Below are positions 5,953-12,795 of a stretch of 12,795 nt of DNA, one piece after another (the stretch's first letter is position 1; each line of letters starts with the position of its first letter). The notes under the pieces were generated by a model. That model was not told the origin of the DNA. It made no database searches and saw only the letters and a list, made by a program, of their open reading frames with translations. Origin of the DNA: CAYNFT01 sp964396535 (GTDB taxonomy: Bacteria > Chloroflexota > Dehalococcoidia > Dehalococcoidales > UBA2162). The translations under genes were made by a program, and so were the position numbers. The DNA lies in NCBI GenBank assembly GCA_964396535.1, contig CAYNFT010000062.1:1-12795 (forward strand), given 5' to 3'.

Positions 5953-7431
5953 TTATTCGCTGATAACCACTGTAAAGGATACCCTGCTATTTTCCCCCTC
6001 TGTGGTTTCAGCTCCACCGCTCTTACTTCCACCAATCTCAACAATGCGAACTTCTGAGAATAGTCCTTGTGTCTCCAGAGCCAGCGCGTAGCTGATGACT
6101 GTGAAGGGGCTGTCAGCCTCACCTCTTACAGTAAGCTGGTCGGTTACTATCTCTATAGAGGTGAAATATGCTCCGGATGGAAGGGCACTGGTAACCAATG
6201 TTAGTGTGTTGGCAAAGTCACCCCTTTTGCTCAGAATGTCTTGATGCGCCTGTTTCAGGGTTTCCACATCGGCTACTATTTCATTTATAGTGTCCTCAAT
6301 TTGCCTTGCCTCGTCAATAGCGAGTCGAACCTGACGCAGTTCCTGGCTGGCGTTACTCAACTCAGTTCGCAATCGCACGGTATCAATGCCAGCCTGACTC
6401 TTGATTAGGTACATGGGAGACAGAAGACCAATAACAATTATTAAAGCCAGGGTGAAAAGTATGCTCCGCAGTGATACCATACGGCCTCTAGCTCCATATT
6501 TACCGGACAGTATGTTGAGATTGATATCATGGAAACGGATAGCATCTCCTTTACCCGCTTTCTTCCGTGGAACCTTCTTGAGAGCAAGCCCCATATTGGT
6601 TGCATATAAAGCAATGGGTAGGTCCGAAGGGAATTCCAGAGGTGGAACTAAGGGTTCGACCGGATATTCTATCTCAGCCCGGATAAGCTCGCTGACGGTA
6701 GCATCGCTTAAGAGCTCTCCAGTTAACAGTAAAGGTGTGGTTGGGCTAAGAAGGCTTTCCGGGTGGCTGCTATTATAGAACTGAACTGTTCTTGATAACT
6801 CATTAGCTAGCCGCCGAATATTATCCTCCAGGCTTGCCTCTTCTCCTCTTGGAGTCATTGTGTGCATAATAGTGGGAATACCACCTGCTACAAGAACAAT
6901 ATCGAAACAATCAGGCTCCAAATCCACTATCAGGGCATCTCCTCGATTAGCTGCTCTAGCCAATGCCAGCGGCTTCAAATCCATGATATAAGGCTCTATC
7001 CCAGCCTTTTCCAGTGTCTGAACCATGGCATCGATAAGATTTCGCGGTACACCTAAAATAAAGAAATCCACCTCATTGTCTTTACTGGCAATAGCTTGCC
7101 ATGAAAGGTACAGTTCATCCAGGGGCAGTGGTATCTCTTGCTTTGCCCCCCGCAGGATTGCCTCTTCTAAAAGGCCAGACTTCATCCGGGGCAAGCTCAG
7201 TATGCGGTCAGTAAATGACAAGCCAGTCAGGCTGGTGATGACTTTTTCTTTAGGCATTTCAATTGATTTGAACAGGGCGTCAATAGCCTCGCCCACGGCT
7301 TTCGGCTGTATAATGAGTCCATCTCTGACCAGTCCTGGTGGCAGAGACGCATCTCCCCACTTCTCTACATGTTTTCCTTCTATAGAGAGCAATCTTATGC
7401 TGGTGGCACTGATATTTAACGTTGCATACAT
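5953..7431 (-). CDS. pilM: PilM-PilN fusion protein of the type IV pilus inner-membrane alignment complex
   Basis: This 492-residue protein joins two normally separate pilus proteins. Residues 1-288 are a PilM actin-like domain: TLNISATSIRLLSI (4-17), LIVDLEPDCFDIVLVAGG (167-184), LLLTGEL (234-240), and GLALKK (281-286) at the usual PilM end. Residues 300-492 are PilN-like: INLNIL (303-308) matches the INLLP docking motif at the PilN N-terminus, then a membrane helix (about 322-343), a heptad-rich coiled coil (345-405), and an extracytoplasmic alpha/beta domain. In other systems cytoplasmic PilM binds the PilN tail, and PilN pairs with PilO to link the motor to the pilus. The ATP loops are eroded compared with Pseudomonas PilM. 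The start at 7431 gives the usual PilM N-terminus, though its ribosome binding site is weak; PilO ends 22 bases upstream. It is the last gene of the operon. No stop separates the two halves. Confidence 0.88.
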   Translation of the reverse strand: MYATLNISATSIRLLSIEGKHVEKWGDASLPPGLVRDGLIIQPKAVGEAIDALFKSIEMPKEKVITSLTGLSFTDRILSLPRMKSGLLEEAILRGAKQEIPLPLDELYLSWQAIASKDNEVDFFILGVPRNLIDAMVQTLEKAGIEPYIMDLKPLALARAANRGDALIVDLEPDCFDIVLVAGGIPTIMHTMTPRGEEASLEDNIRRLANELSRTVQFYNSSHPESLLSPTTPLLLTGELLSDATVSELIRAEIEYPVEPLVPPLEFPSDLPIALYATNMGLALKKVPRKKAGKGDAIRFHDINLNILSGKYGARGRMVSLRSILFTLALIIVIGLLSPMYLIKSQAGIDTVRLRTELSNASQELRQVRLAIDEARQIEDTINEIVADVETLKQAHQDILSKRGDFANTLTLVTSALPSGAYFTSIEIVTDQLTVRGEADSPFTVISYALALETQGLFSEVRIVEIGGSKSGGAETTEGENSRVSFTVVISE

Positions 7432-7453
7432 TATGTAAATAAACCTTTCGCCT

Positions 7454-8023
7454 CTACTCAGAGAAGCGAGGCTGCGTATAGACAGCCAAATCCAAACTAG
7501 CAGTGACAGGTGTATTCCCTTCGGGAACAGTTTCTCCATCAGACTGTTCGTTAACCCCGGTGACGCTCAGTTCCCTCACAGTGAGCGTCTTAAGCTCTCC
7601 GTTTTCCAATTTGCTAAGGAAACTAACCAGTTGTGAGAAGCTTCCCTCAACGGCTAAATTCAACCGGAAAACACGATAGCTGTGTTCCCCAACGTTCTCT
7701 GTTGACCACGGTTGGGTTACCAGGGGTATAGCCTTGACCTTACAGTCATCGGCCAGTTGGAGAATGGCATTGATAATCTGTATACTGTTCATCTCGCCGG
7801 ATAATGCGCTTTGCTCGGCAGCTAGACTGGTCTGAGCATCTGCCAGGCGTTTCTCCAAATCCTGCGGAGGCTGAGGCATTTCTCTTAGCATTTGTGTAAC
7901 CTCAATGATTTGTGAACTCAGTGCCTCGCGCTCTTTATGTTCCTTTATATAACCCATGCTGAAATAAGCATTGACCACCAGTACGATAATAATTACAAGT
8001 GTAATAAGTAGCTTACCTTTCAA
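7454..8023 (-). CDS. pilO: PilO-like type IV pilus inner-membrane protein
   Basis: This 189-residue bitopic membrane protein has a 4-residue cytoplasmic tail, one membrane helix (5-24), a coiled coil (26-80) and a ferredoxin-like domain. The segment GSFSQLVSFLSKLENG (127-142) is the typical PilO helix. PilO pairs with PilN through coiled coils to align the pilus motor. A polar acidic insert (about 159-170, EQSDGETVPEGN) lies between the last strands. The start is a TTG at 8023, supported by AGGAG six bases upstream; the nearby ATG at 8042 is out of frame. The gene begins 20 bases after the minor pilin stop and ends 22 bases before the PilM-PilN start. Placing pilO before the PilM and PilN functions differs from the usual M-N-O order. 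Confidence 0.82.
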   Translation of the reverse strand: MKGKLLITLVIIIVLVVNAYFSMGYIKEHKEREALSSQIIEVTQMLREMPQPPQDLEKRLADAQTSLAAEQSALSGEMNSIQIINAILQLADDCKVKAIPLVTQPWSTENVGEHSYRVFRLNLAVEGSFSQLVSFLSKLENGELKTLTVRELSVTGVNEQSDGETVPEGNTPVTASLDLAVYTQPRFSE

Positions 8024-8043
8024 CAGTATCTCCTGCGCTCATG

Positions 8044-9351
8044 CTATTCCACCTGCCATGAGATAATAGAAACGTTTGTATCTGCAATTTTAACGACGGC
8101 TGTGATAGTTTTGTCACCGGCGCTAGATTCAATCTGGTAGACGACAAAAGGCGCTGTTATTTTAAGGTCATCAACATAGAAGTAATCATTCTGATGGTTC
8201 ATCCCCGACTGAAAGGCAACCCAGTACTCATCTGACATGGCAAACAGTGATAGGTCGATGTCGTAGAAGTGGTAAGTATTGTCACTATCAGCACTGGTCC
8301 AGGTCTGGACTGTAGTCCAGGTCTCATCATCAGGGCTCACCAGGCAATCTATAGAGTCACCACCCTCAAAAGAGTTGACCTTAGCCCAGAACTGGAGGCG
8401 TAAGCCAGACTGACCGGAGAGGTCCGCTGCCCGGGCTGCATAACTATTACTTTTGCTCATTCTCAGGTGGTAGCTTCCTTCATAAGGGTTATCACTACTT
8501 GTGACTGTGGAATCGCCCCTGTAATCCCAGCCATACAACCAGTTCGAACCGCCGGACCAGTCACCACTTTCAAAATCGTCTCTCGGCAATCCCGCGATAG
8601 CGCCAGTGAACACACTCACCACCTTAAGGTCGTCAATATAAAGCTCATCTCCTGTCCCAGACATATCAGCCTGAAACGCAATACAGAACTCACTGGAAAG
8701 TGTGTATGAAGATAAATCTATCTCGTAGAAATGATAGGCATCGTCGTCATCTGCACTTGTCCAGGTCTCAACTATAGTCCAGTCAACCCCATTGGAGCTG
8801 ACCAGGCACCTTGCCTCTTCATCAGTCTCGAATGACCTAGCCTTGGCCCAGAACTGGAGGCTGGCGCTGGAGTAGCTAGAAAGGTCAACAGCCCGCTTCA
8901 CGTATCCGCTATTCCCCTCCAGCAGCAAATGGTAGCTTCCCTGGTAGGGGCTCCTGCTGGTTACGATGCTTGCGTCACCCTCGTAATACCAGGTATCAAG
9001 CCAGCCGCTACCACCAGACCAGCCCCCACTCTCAAAATCATCGCTGGCTATACTCACCAAATCTCTGGTCACCGAGATGCTCGGCGTTATGCCGTTAACC
9101 GTTTCACCTAGCTGATAGGATTGACTGTTTCCCGAGGAAGGCAACTCATCTGCGAGGCCATCGTTGGTCAGACGCCAGATAGCGTGTTCGACCCCAGCGT
9201 CACCAGAATACTGCTCAGTTATCGCCTGACCATAGATTCGAGAGCCAATAAGGTTGCTACTGGCGTGGTTGAGGAAAGGCGTGATAACCAGCGTGCCTAT
9301 AGCTAGAGCAGCCAGGACCAGAGGAAGAGCCTGTCCTTTCTGGCTATTCAT
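8044..9351 (-). CDS. PilX/GspK-like minor pilin with two tandem jelly-roll (MAM/CBM-like) domains
   Basis: This 435-residue protein begins MNSQKGQALPLVLAALAIGT: a short basic leader, then a hydrophobic N-helix (7-27) like PilX or GspK, without the Glu at position 5 of ordinary pilins. The helix runs on to about residue 62. Residues 104-246 and 258-400 are two copies of a roughly 143-residue beta domain, aligned without gaps and about half identical by eye. Each starts DDFESG, contains GSYHL, LQFWAK, TWTSAD and YHFY, and ends DDLK. The pattern is that of jelly-roll carbohydrate or adhesion domains (MAM-like). The last 35 residues (IESSAGDKTITAVV) look like the pilin's own strands, so the copies seem inserted in a pilin core. 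The start at 9351 has GGAGG just upstream and shares one base (TGATG) with the preceding stop. The likely role is a surface or tip adhesin; the ligand is unknown. Confidence 0.8.
   Translation of the reverse strand: MNSQKGQALPLVLAALAIGTLVITPFLNHASSNLIGSRIYGQAITEQYSGDAGVEHAIWRLTNDGLADELPSSGNSQSYQLGETVNGITPSISVTRDLVSIASDDFESGGWSGGSGWLDTWYYEGDASIVTSRSPYQGSYHLLLEGNSGYVKRAVDLSSYSSASLQFWAKARSFETDEEARCLVSSNGVDWTIVETWTSADDDDAYHFYEIDLSSYTLSSEFCIAFQADMSGTGDELYIDDLKVVSVFTGAIAGLPRDDFESGDWSGGSNWLYGWDYRGDSTVTSSDNPYEGSYHLRMSKSNSYAARAADLSGQSGLRLQFWAKVNSFEGGDSIDCLVSPDDETWTTVQTWTSADSDNTYHFYDIDLSLFAMSDEYWVAFQSGMNHQNDYFYVDDLKITAPFVVYQIESSAGDKTITAVVKIADTNVSIISWQVE
8155..8580 (-). repeat. Second copy of the duplicated jelly-roll domain
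   Basis: Encodes about residues 258-399 of the minor pilin, from DDFESGDWSGGS to YVDDLKIT. A linker of about 11 residues separates it from the first copy. The divergence suggests an old internal duplication, not a recent one or an assembly error. Confidence 0.75.
8617..9042 (-). repeat. First copy of the duplicated jelly-roll domain
   Basis: Encodes about residues 104-245 of the minor pilin, from DDFESGGWSGGS to YIDDLKVV. It is a gap-free counterpart of the second copy, offset by 154 residues. It contains two cysteines (182 and 223), of which only the first is kept in the second copy. Confidence 0.75.
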
Positions 9352-9803
9352 CACTCCTCCTCTGTAGGGCGGAGACAAACCTTATATGTTCCATTCTCAC
9401 TCACATTCCATCTACTCTCGGGGGACGAGGCTAAAGCCATGGTGATAGTGCGGTTTTCAACTAAGAAGTTGGCACTGGTAATATTCTGTGCCAATGTCAT
9501 ATTTGAGCCACCAGCCATTCGGTAAAGCTCGGTGTCCAGCAAGGTATAGGTAATAAGCGAGCCGTCGGATTGAGTAAGCACCAGCTCACTACCGCCACTT
9601 GCTGCCCCTGCCATCTGCCCATCAAGACTGAACCAGTGTGCCACGTTTTGAAGCTCGTGTGTGGCTCTCAGCCTATCGTAGCCATACTCGGTAACGGTGA
9701 TAATTTGATAGATAGCCGTACCTAGTCCACTAATGACGAGACCGGTAATAGCGGTGGCTACGAGCAGCTCAGCTAAGGTAAATCCTCTCTCTCCCTTTAT
9801 CAT
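9351..9803 (-). CDS. Type IV prepilin-like minor pilin (PilW/GspJ-like)
   Basis: This 150-residue prepilin has the class III signal MIKGERG|FTLAELLVATAI: cleavage by the prepilin peptidase is expected after Gly7, leaving Phe at position 1 and Glu12 as Glu5 of the mature protein. A hydrophobic helix follows to about residue 35, then a small beta-rich globular domain. One cysteine (143) lies near the acidic C-terminus. The position after a PilV-like gene and before a PilX-like gene suggests PilW/GspJ. It overlaps the upstream prepilin by ATGA and the downstream one by TGATG, which points to translational coupling and matched production of the three minor pilins. Confidence 0.85.
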   Translation of the reverse strand: MIKGERGFTLAELLVATAITGLVISGLGTAIYQIITVTEYGYDRLRATHELQNVAHWFSLDGQMAGAASGGSELVLTQSDGSLITYTLLDTELYRMAGGSNMTLAQNITSANFLVENRTITMALASSPESRWNVSENGTYKVCLRPTEEE

Positions 9804-10192
9804 CGGTTTACCTTATAGTCCTCCACTGAAAGTATATTATCCCCGTCTCGAGAGATAGTCACTGTTATCTTTTGTATGTCAGTATCAGTATCGGGGATAG
9901 AAGCAACCTCAACAGAGATGTTATAGCCTGTCGGTTCATCGACTTCAGAATAGGCAGTATCATAGGGGCAGCTCTTGATGTATTCCAGCTGGGTCCGCAC
10001 CAATCTCTGGGCCACAGCTTCCTGGTCTCCCTCACGCACCGCAATTATCCCGGTTGATAGTCCCGATATAAAAGTAACGATGGCAGACCCCAAGATGGCA
10101 ACAGCGACTATGGACTCGACCAGGGACAGTCCTCTTTGGTCTTGAATACAGACTCTTAACTTGTTAAGCCATCGCTCTATAGTTGTTCCCAT
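9800..10192 (-). CDS. Type IV prepilin-like minor pilin (PilV/GspI-like)
   Basis: This 130-residue prepilin has a long basic leader ending QRG, then LSLVESIVAVAILG. Cleavage is expected after Gly21, with Glu26 as Glu5 of the mature protein. The leader of 21 residues is longer than usual but normal for PilV/GspI-like proteins. The C-terminal part has the short beta-strand pattern of small pilins (YNISVEVASI, QKITVTISRDGD). It lies 23 bases after pilC, and its stop overlaps the next start by ATGA. The ribosome binding site next to the ATG at 10192 is poor (AGGAA abuts the start), so the N-terminus is slightly uncertain. It is unlikely to be the major pilin, which is not in this window. Confidence 0.84.
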   Translation of the reverse strand: MGTTIERWLNKLRVCIQDQRGLSLVESIVAVAILGSAIVTFISGLSTGIIAVREGDQEAVAQRLVRTQLEYIKSCPYDTAYSEVDEPTGYNISVEVASIPDTDTDIQKITVTISRDGDNILSVEDYKVNR

Positions 10193-10215
10193 TTCCTGAT
10201 ACCTACTATAGCCAG

Positions 10216-11427
10216 TTATCGGAGAGACTGTAGCATGGAATACATCGGGGTTATCATCGAGAGGGCAATGAAGGCAACCACCAGCCCGATGACTACGGTC
10301 AAAATAGGCTCTATCATCAATACGATAGCATCAACCCTCTGGTCAACCCTCTGTTCATAGAAGTCAGCAAGGGTAGCAAGGGTAGACTCTAGTTTACCCG
10401 TTTTCTCTCCCACGAATACCATCTCCACCAGAAGCTGGGGAAACAGGCTGATGGTAGCCATCGGTTGAGACAGACCCTGCCCCTCAAGTAGCTTTTCTCT
10501 GACATCCTGTAATGACTGATGGATAATCCTGTTCCTGACGATTTGAATTACGATATTCATTATCACAGGCAACTGTAGCCCGGCTTTCAGCATCATTGAT
10601 GTTAACTGACAGAAGCGGCACATATTATGTTGTATATTGATAGCACCAATTAGCGGTGCCTTTAACATTAACCTGTCCATAGTCAGTTTTCCGGACGGCA
10701 GCCTTATATAGACAACGATTAAAACAATTAGTGCCAGTAGTCCTGCCATAAGGTAGAACTTATAGTTGATAAGAAAACCGGCAATAGTGATAATTAATTT
10801 TGTCGTCCACGGTAACTCAGCACCAAGCGAAGTAAATAGCCCAACCAGTGGAGGCAGGGCTACAGTAACCATCAGGATAAAAACCCCAATCGCTATAAGT
10901 GATACTAAAGCCGGATATGTCAGAGCGCGAGTTATTTTTTTCGTCATCGCTGTCTGCCTTTCCATGTAACCAGCGACCAGTCTTAGACCGACTTCAAGGT
11001 TCCCTGACTGCTCGCTGGCTTTTATTACCTGGCAATAGGTATAGGAGAATGCCTGCGGGTATTTGCTGAGCGCCTGGGAAAAGGGGCTACCTTCTCGAAG
11101 CTCCGCAATTAATCCAGCGATGACTTTTCTGAGGGCGGACCTAGAGTCTTGCCCCTCGAGCAGGTGAAGAGCGGTGAGGATGCTAATACCCGACTCAATC
11201 AAGGTAGCTAGCTGGCGCGAGAAGTCAATAATATCCTGACTCCTGACCCCAAAGAAGGTAGGAAATAGTCTTTCCAAACTTAAGCCCGGGCGCACCTCCT
11301 TCATGCTGAGGATACGATGATACCCTGCTCGGTATAGGGCTTCCTCTGCCATGCTTTCGGATGCAGCATCAATCGTACCTTGTACAATCCTCTTATCGAG
11401 AGTATAGGCTGTATATTGATATGCCAT
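10216..11427 (-). CDS. pilC: Type IV pilus inner-membrane platform protein PilC (GspF family)
   Basis: This 403-residue polytopic membrane protein has the two homologous GspF domains (about 65-190 and 268-392). Each carries the same signature: SEQSGNLE (138-145) in the first and GEKTGKLE (340-347) in the second. Membrane segments are seen at about 171-195, 224-241 and 369-392, matching the family topology. The N-terminal 45 residues (YQYTAYTLDKRIVQGTIDA and on) are the usual PilC cytoplasmic start. PilC turns with the PilB ATPase to push pilins out of the membrane. It begins 33 bases after the pilB stop with only a weak ribosome binding site, consistent with reading within one operon. Confidence 0.95.
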   Translation of the reverse strand: MAYQYTAYTLDKRIVQGTIDAASESMAEEALYRAGYHRILSMKEVRPGLSLERLFPTFFGVRSQDIIDFSRQLATLIESGISILTALHLLEGQDSRSALRKVIAGLIAELREGSPFSQALSKYPQAFSYTYCQVIKASEQSGNLEVGLRLVAGYMERQTAMTKKITRALTYPALVSLIAIGVFILMVTVALPPLVGLFTSLGAELPWTTKLIITIAGFLINYKFYLMAGLLALIVLIVVYIRLPSGKLTMDRLMLKAPLIGAINIQHNMCRFCQLTSMMLKAGLQLPVIMNIVIQIVRNRIIHQSLQDVREKLLEGQGLSQPMATISLFPQLLVEMVFVGEKTGKLESTLATLADFYEQRVDQRVDAIVLMIEPILTVVIGLVVAFIALSMITPMYSMLQSLR

Positions 11428-11460
11428 GATTCGCTCTAAAATGAGTTTGGATACGCATCG

Positions 11461-12795
11461 TCAGCCAATAGAAAAAACGCTGCGCAGCACCTCGCGTATC
11501 GAGGTAATGCCCTCCTTTACCTTCAGCATCCCGTCACGCTTCATTGTTATCATTCCTTCTCTGAGTGCCTCTACTTTGATTTCACTGGCACCGGAATTAG
11601 CAAGCAGCATTCTCCTGATTTCCTCACTCATAACCAGGAGTTCAAAAAGCCCCGTTCGTCCCCGGTAGCCAGTTTTAGCACAAAGATTGCACCCTGCTGC
11701 GCTATAGAAGGTGGTTGACTGTTCTTTCATTTCCTCATCGTAGGCTATTTGCTCTTCTACCGAGGGTTGAGATGGAGCACAGCAGTGACTACAGATACGT
11801 CGAACCATTCGCTGAGCGACAATGCCAACCAGTGTCGATGAAATAAGATATGGCTCGACACCCAGGTCTATCATACGGAAAAGCACGCCGACAGCATCAT
11901 TAGCATGAACTGAAGAAAGCACTAAGTGTCCGGTGAGAGCGGCTTGAACTGCTGTCGTTGCCGTATCTTTATCCCGTATCTCGCCTACCAGAATAACGTC
12001 AGGGTCATGCCGCATGATAGAGCGCAGACCACTGGCAAAGGTAATCCCAGCTTTAGGGTTTACCTGGGTTTGACTGATGTCCGTAAAATGGTACTCAATG
12101 GGGTCCTCAATTGTCAGAATATTGCACTCACTACGGTCAAGCTGGTTAATCGAGGCATAGAGGGTAGTCGTTTTACCCGAGCCCGTAGGGCCGCCCACCA
12201 GTATCAAGCCGAAAGGGCTTTTCAGCATCGCATGATACTTCTCGAGAGCGTCAGGTAAGAAACCCAGCTCAGGCAGGGTGAAAAGAGAAAGAGACTTATC
12301 CAGAATCCGTAATGTCACCCTCTCTCCATAAGCTGTTTCCATGGTGGCAGCACGAATGTCAATGTCCCTATCACCTACCTTGACCGAGAATTGACCATCC
12401 TGGGAGCGTCTTTGCTCAGCAATATTCATCTCGGCCAGGATTTTAACCCTGGATACCAGTTGCATGTGGGCACTCAATGGTAAGGAAAAAATGTCATGCA
12501 GAACGCCATCAATGCGGTAGCGAACCCGCAGCCTGTTGTCCTGTGGTTCGAGGTGGACATCCGAAGCTCTATCCCTTACTGCCTGTGCTATGAGTAAGTC
12601 TAGACTTTGAGCAATAGGTGTCCTGACAATAAGCTCCGGGGTAACCTCAGCCACTACCCCAACGGGAGAGGCGAATCGACTCACCTGTTTTTCTATCTCA
12701 CCAATAGACCTGTAGTTGAGGTCAATGGCCCGCTCAATATCAGAAGGAATACCAAGGGCTACTTCAACCCTCATCTTCGCCTGAGCCTTAATGTC
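11461..12795 (-). CDS. pilB: Type IV pilus assembly ATPase PilB (GspE family), partial: N-terminus beyond the window
   Basis: The frame stays open to the right edge, so the 444 visible residues lack the N-terminal part (family members are about 550-570 residues). Numbering from the Met at 12774: Walker A GGPTGSGKT (194-202), Asp box TIEDPIEYHF (221-230), Walker B ILVGEIRD (261-268), His box TGHLVLSSVHAND (281-293), and a tetracysteine zinc site formed by CSHC (328-331) and CNLC (362-365) as in PilB and GspE. These set it apart from the retraction ATPase PilT, which lacks the zinc site. It is a cytoplasmic hexamer that powers pilus extension through PilC. It is the first visible gene of the operon; the operon promoter must lie to the right. 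Confidence 0.95.
   Translation of the reverse strand, partial: DIKAQAKMRVEVALGIPSDIERAIDLNYRSIGEIEKQVSRFASPVGVVAEVTPELIVRTPIAQSLDLLIAQAVRDRASDVHLEPQDNRLRVRYRIDGVLHDIFSLPLSAHMQLVSRVKILAEMNIAEQRRSQDGQFSVKVGDRDIDIRAATMETAYGERVTLRILDKSLSLFTLPELGFLPDALEKYHAMLKSPFGLILVGGPTGSGKTTTLYASINQLDRSECNILTIEDPIEYHFTDISQTQVNPKAGITFASGLRSIMRHDPDVILVGEIRDKDTATTAVQAALTGHLVLSSVHANDAVGVLFRMIDLGVEPYLISSTLVGIVAQRMVRRICSHCCAPSQPSVEEQIAYDEEMKEQSTTFYSAAGCNLCAKTGYRGRTGLFELLVMSEEIRRMLLANSGASEIKVEALREGMITMKRDGMLKVKEGITSIREVLRSVFSIG

Noticed and set aside
7432..7539. A 36-residue N-terminal extension of the PilM-PilN protein
   Set aside because: It would overlap the pilO 3' end, and PilM homologues begin at the residues encoded from 7431.
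9352..9378. Nine-residue upstream extension of the PilX-like protein
   Set aside because: The ATG at 9351 has a GGAGG site just upstream and gives the expected short pilin leader; the extension would place MSPPYRGGV before it.
1..12795. CRISPR arrays, tRNA or rRNA genes, and prophage genes
   Set aside because: I found no regularly spaced direct repeats of CRISPR type, no cloverleaf candidates and no phage or integrase proteins on either strand.

Overview
The window looks like chromosomal DNA of a free-living bacterium of moderate G+C content. I lean towards Chloroflexota (Dehalococcoidia-like), because it combines a class III CoA-transferase, several zinc alcohol dehydrogenases, a compact type IV pilus operon with no visible pilP/pilQ, and short GGGGCGAAGCC-type intergenic palindromes. 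This placement is an inference from gene content and recall. There is no rRNA or other marker gene in the window to fix the taxonomy.

The left part (1-5519) is a metabolic neighbourhood. On the minus strand it holds the N-terminal end of a zinc-dependent dehydrogenase cut by the window edge (1-291), an LsrF-like class I aldolase/thiolase (476-1267) and a second zinc alcohol dehydrogenase (1844-2920). On the plus strand it holds a MoaD/ThiS-like small protein without the usual C-terminal Gly-Gly (1534-1806), a CaiB/BaiF family CoA-transferase (3239-4432) and a third zinc dehydrogenase (4506-5519), the last two probably co-transcribed. The set suggests oxidation of an alcohol, polyol or sugar-derived substrate, aldol or thiolytic cleavage, and CoA activation of an acid, but no substrate can be named. 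Candidate promoters lie in the divergent gaps 1268-1533 and 2921-3238. The gap 292-475 carries a cluster of palindromic repeats.

The stretch 5520-5952 separates the two halves. It holds a 36-residue open reading frame with an excellent ribosome binding site (5615-5725, minus), an AT-rich array of ATAAAG units partly on an 11-base period (5788-5847), and a strong intrinsic terminator (5877-5909) closing the pilus operon.

The right part (5953-12795) is one tightly packed minus-strand type IV pilus operon, read right to left: pilB assembly ATPase (5' end beyond the window), pilC platform protein, two prepilins (PilV/GspI-like and PilW/GspJ-like), a PilX/GspK-like minor pilin carrying two tandem copies of a jelly-roll-like domain, pilO, and a natural fusion of PilM and PilN. 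Several start and stop codons overlap or nearly abut. The ATPase and platform would polymerise pilins, the three minor pilins could form the tip complex, and PilO with the PilM-PilN fusion would form the inner-membrane alignment complex. The most noteworthy items are the duplicated-domain minor pilin, the PilM-PilN fusion with eroded nucleotide-binding loops, and the unrecognised small open reading frame with its phased upstream repeats.
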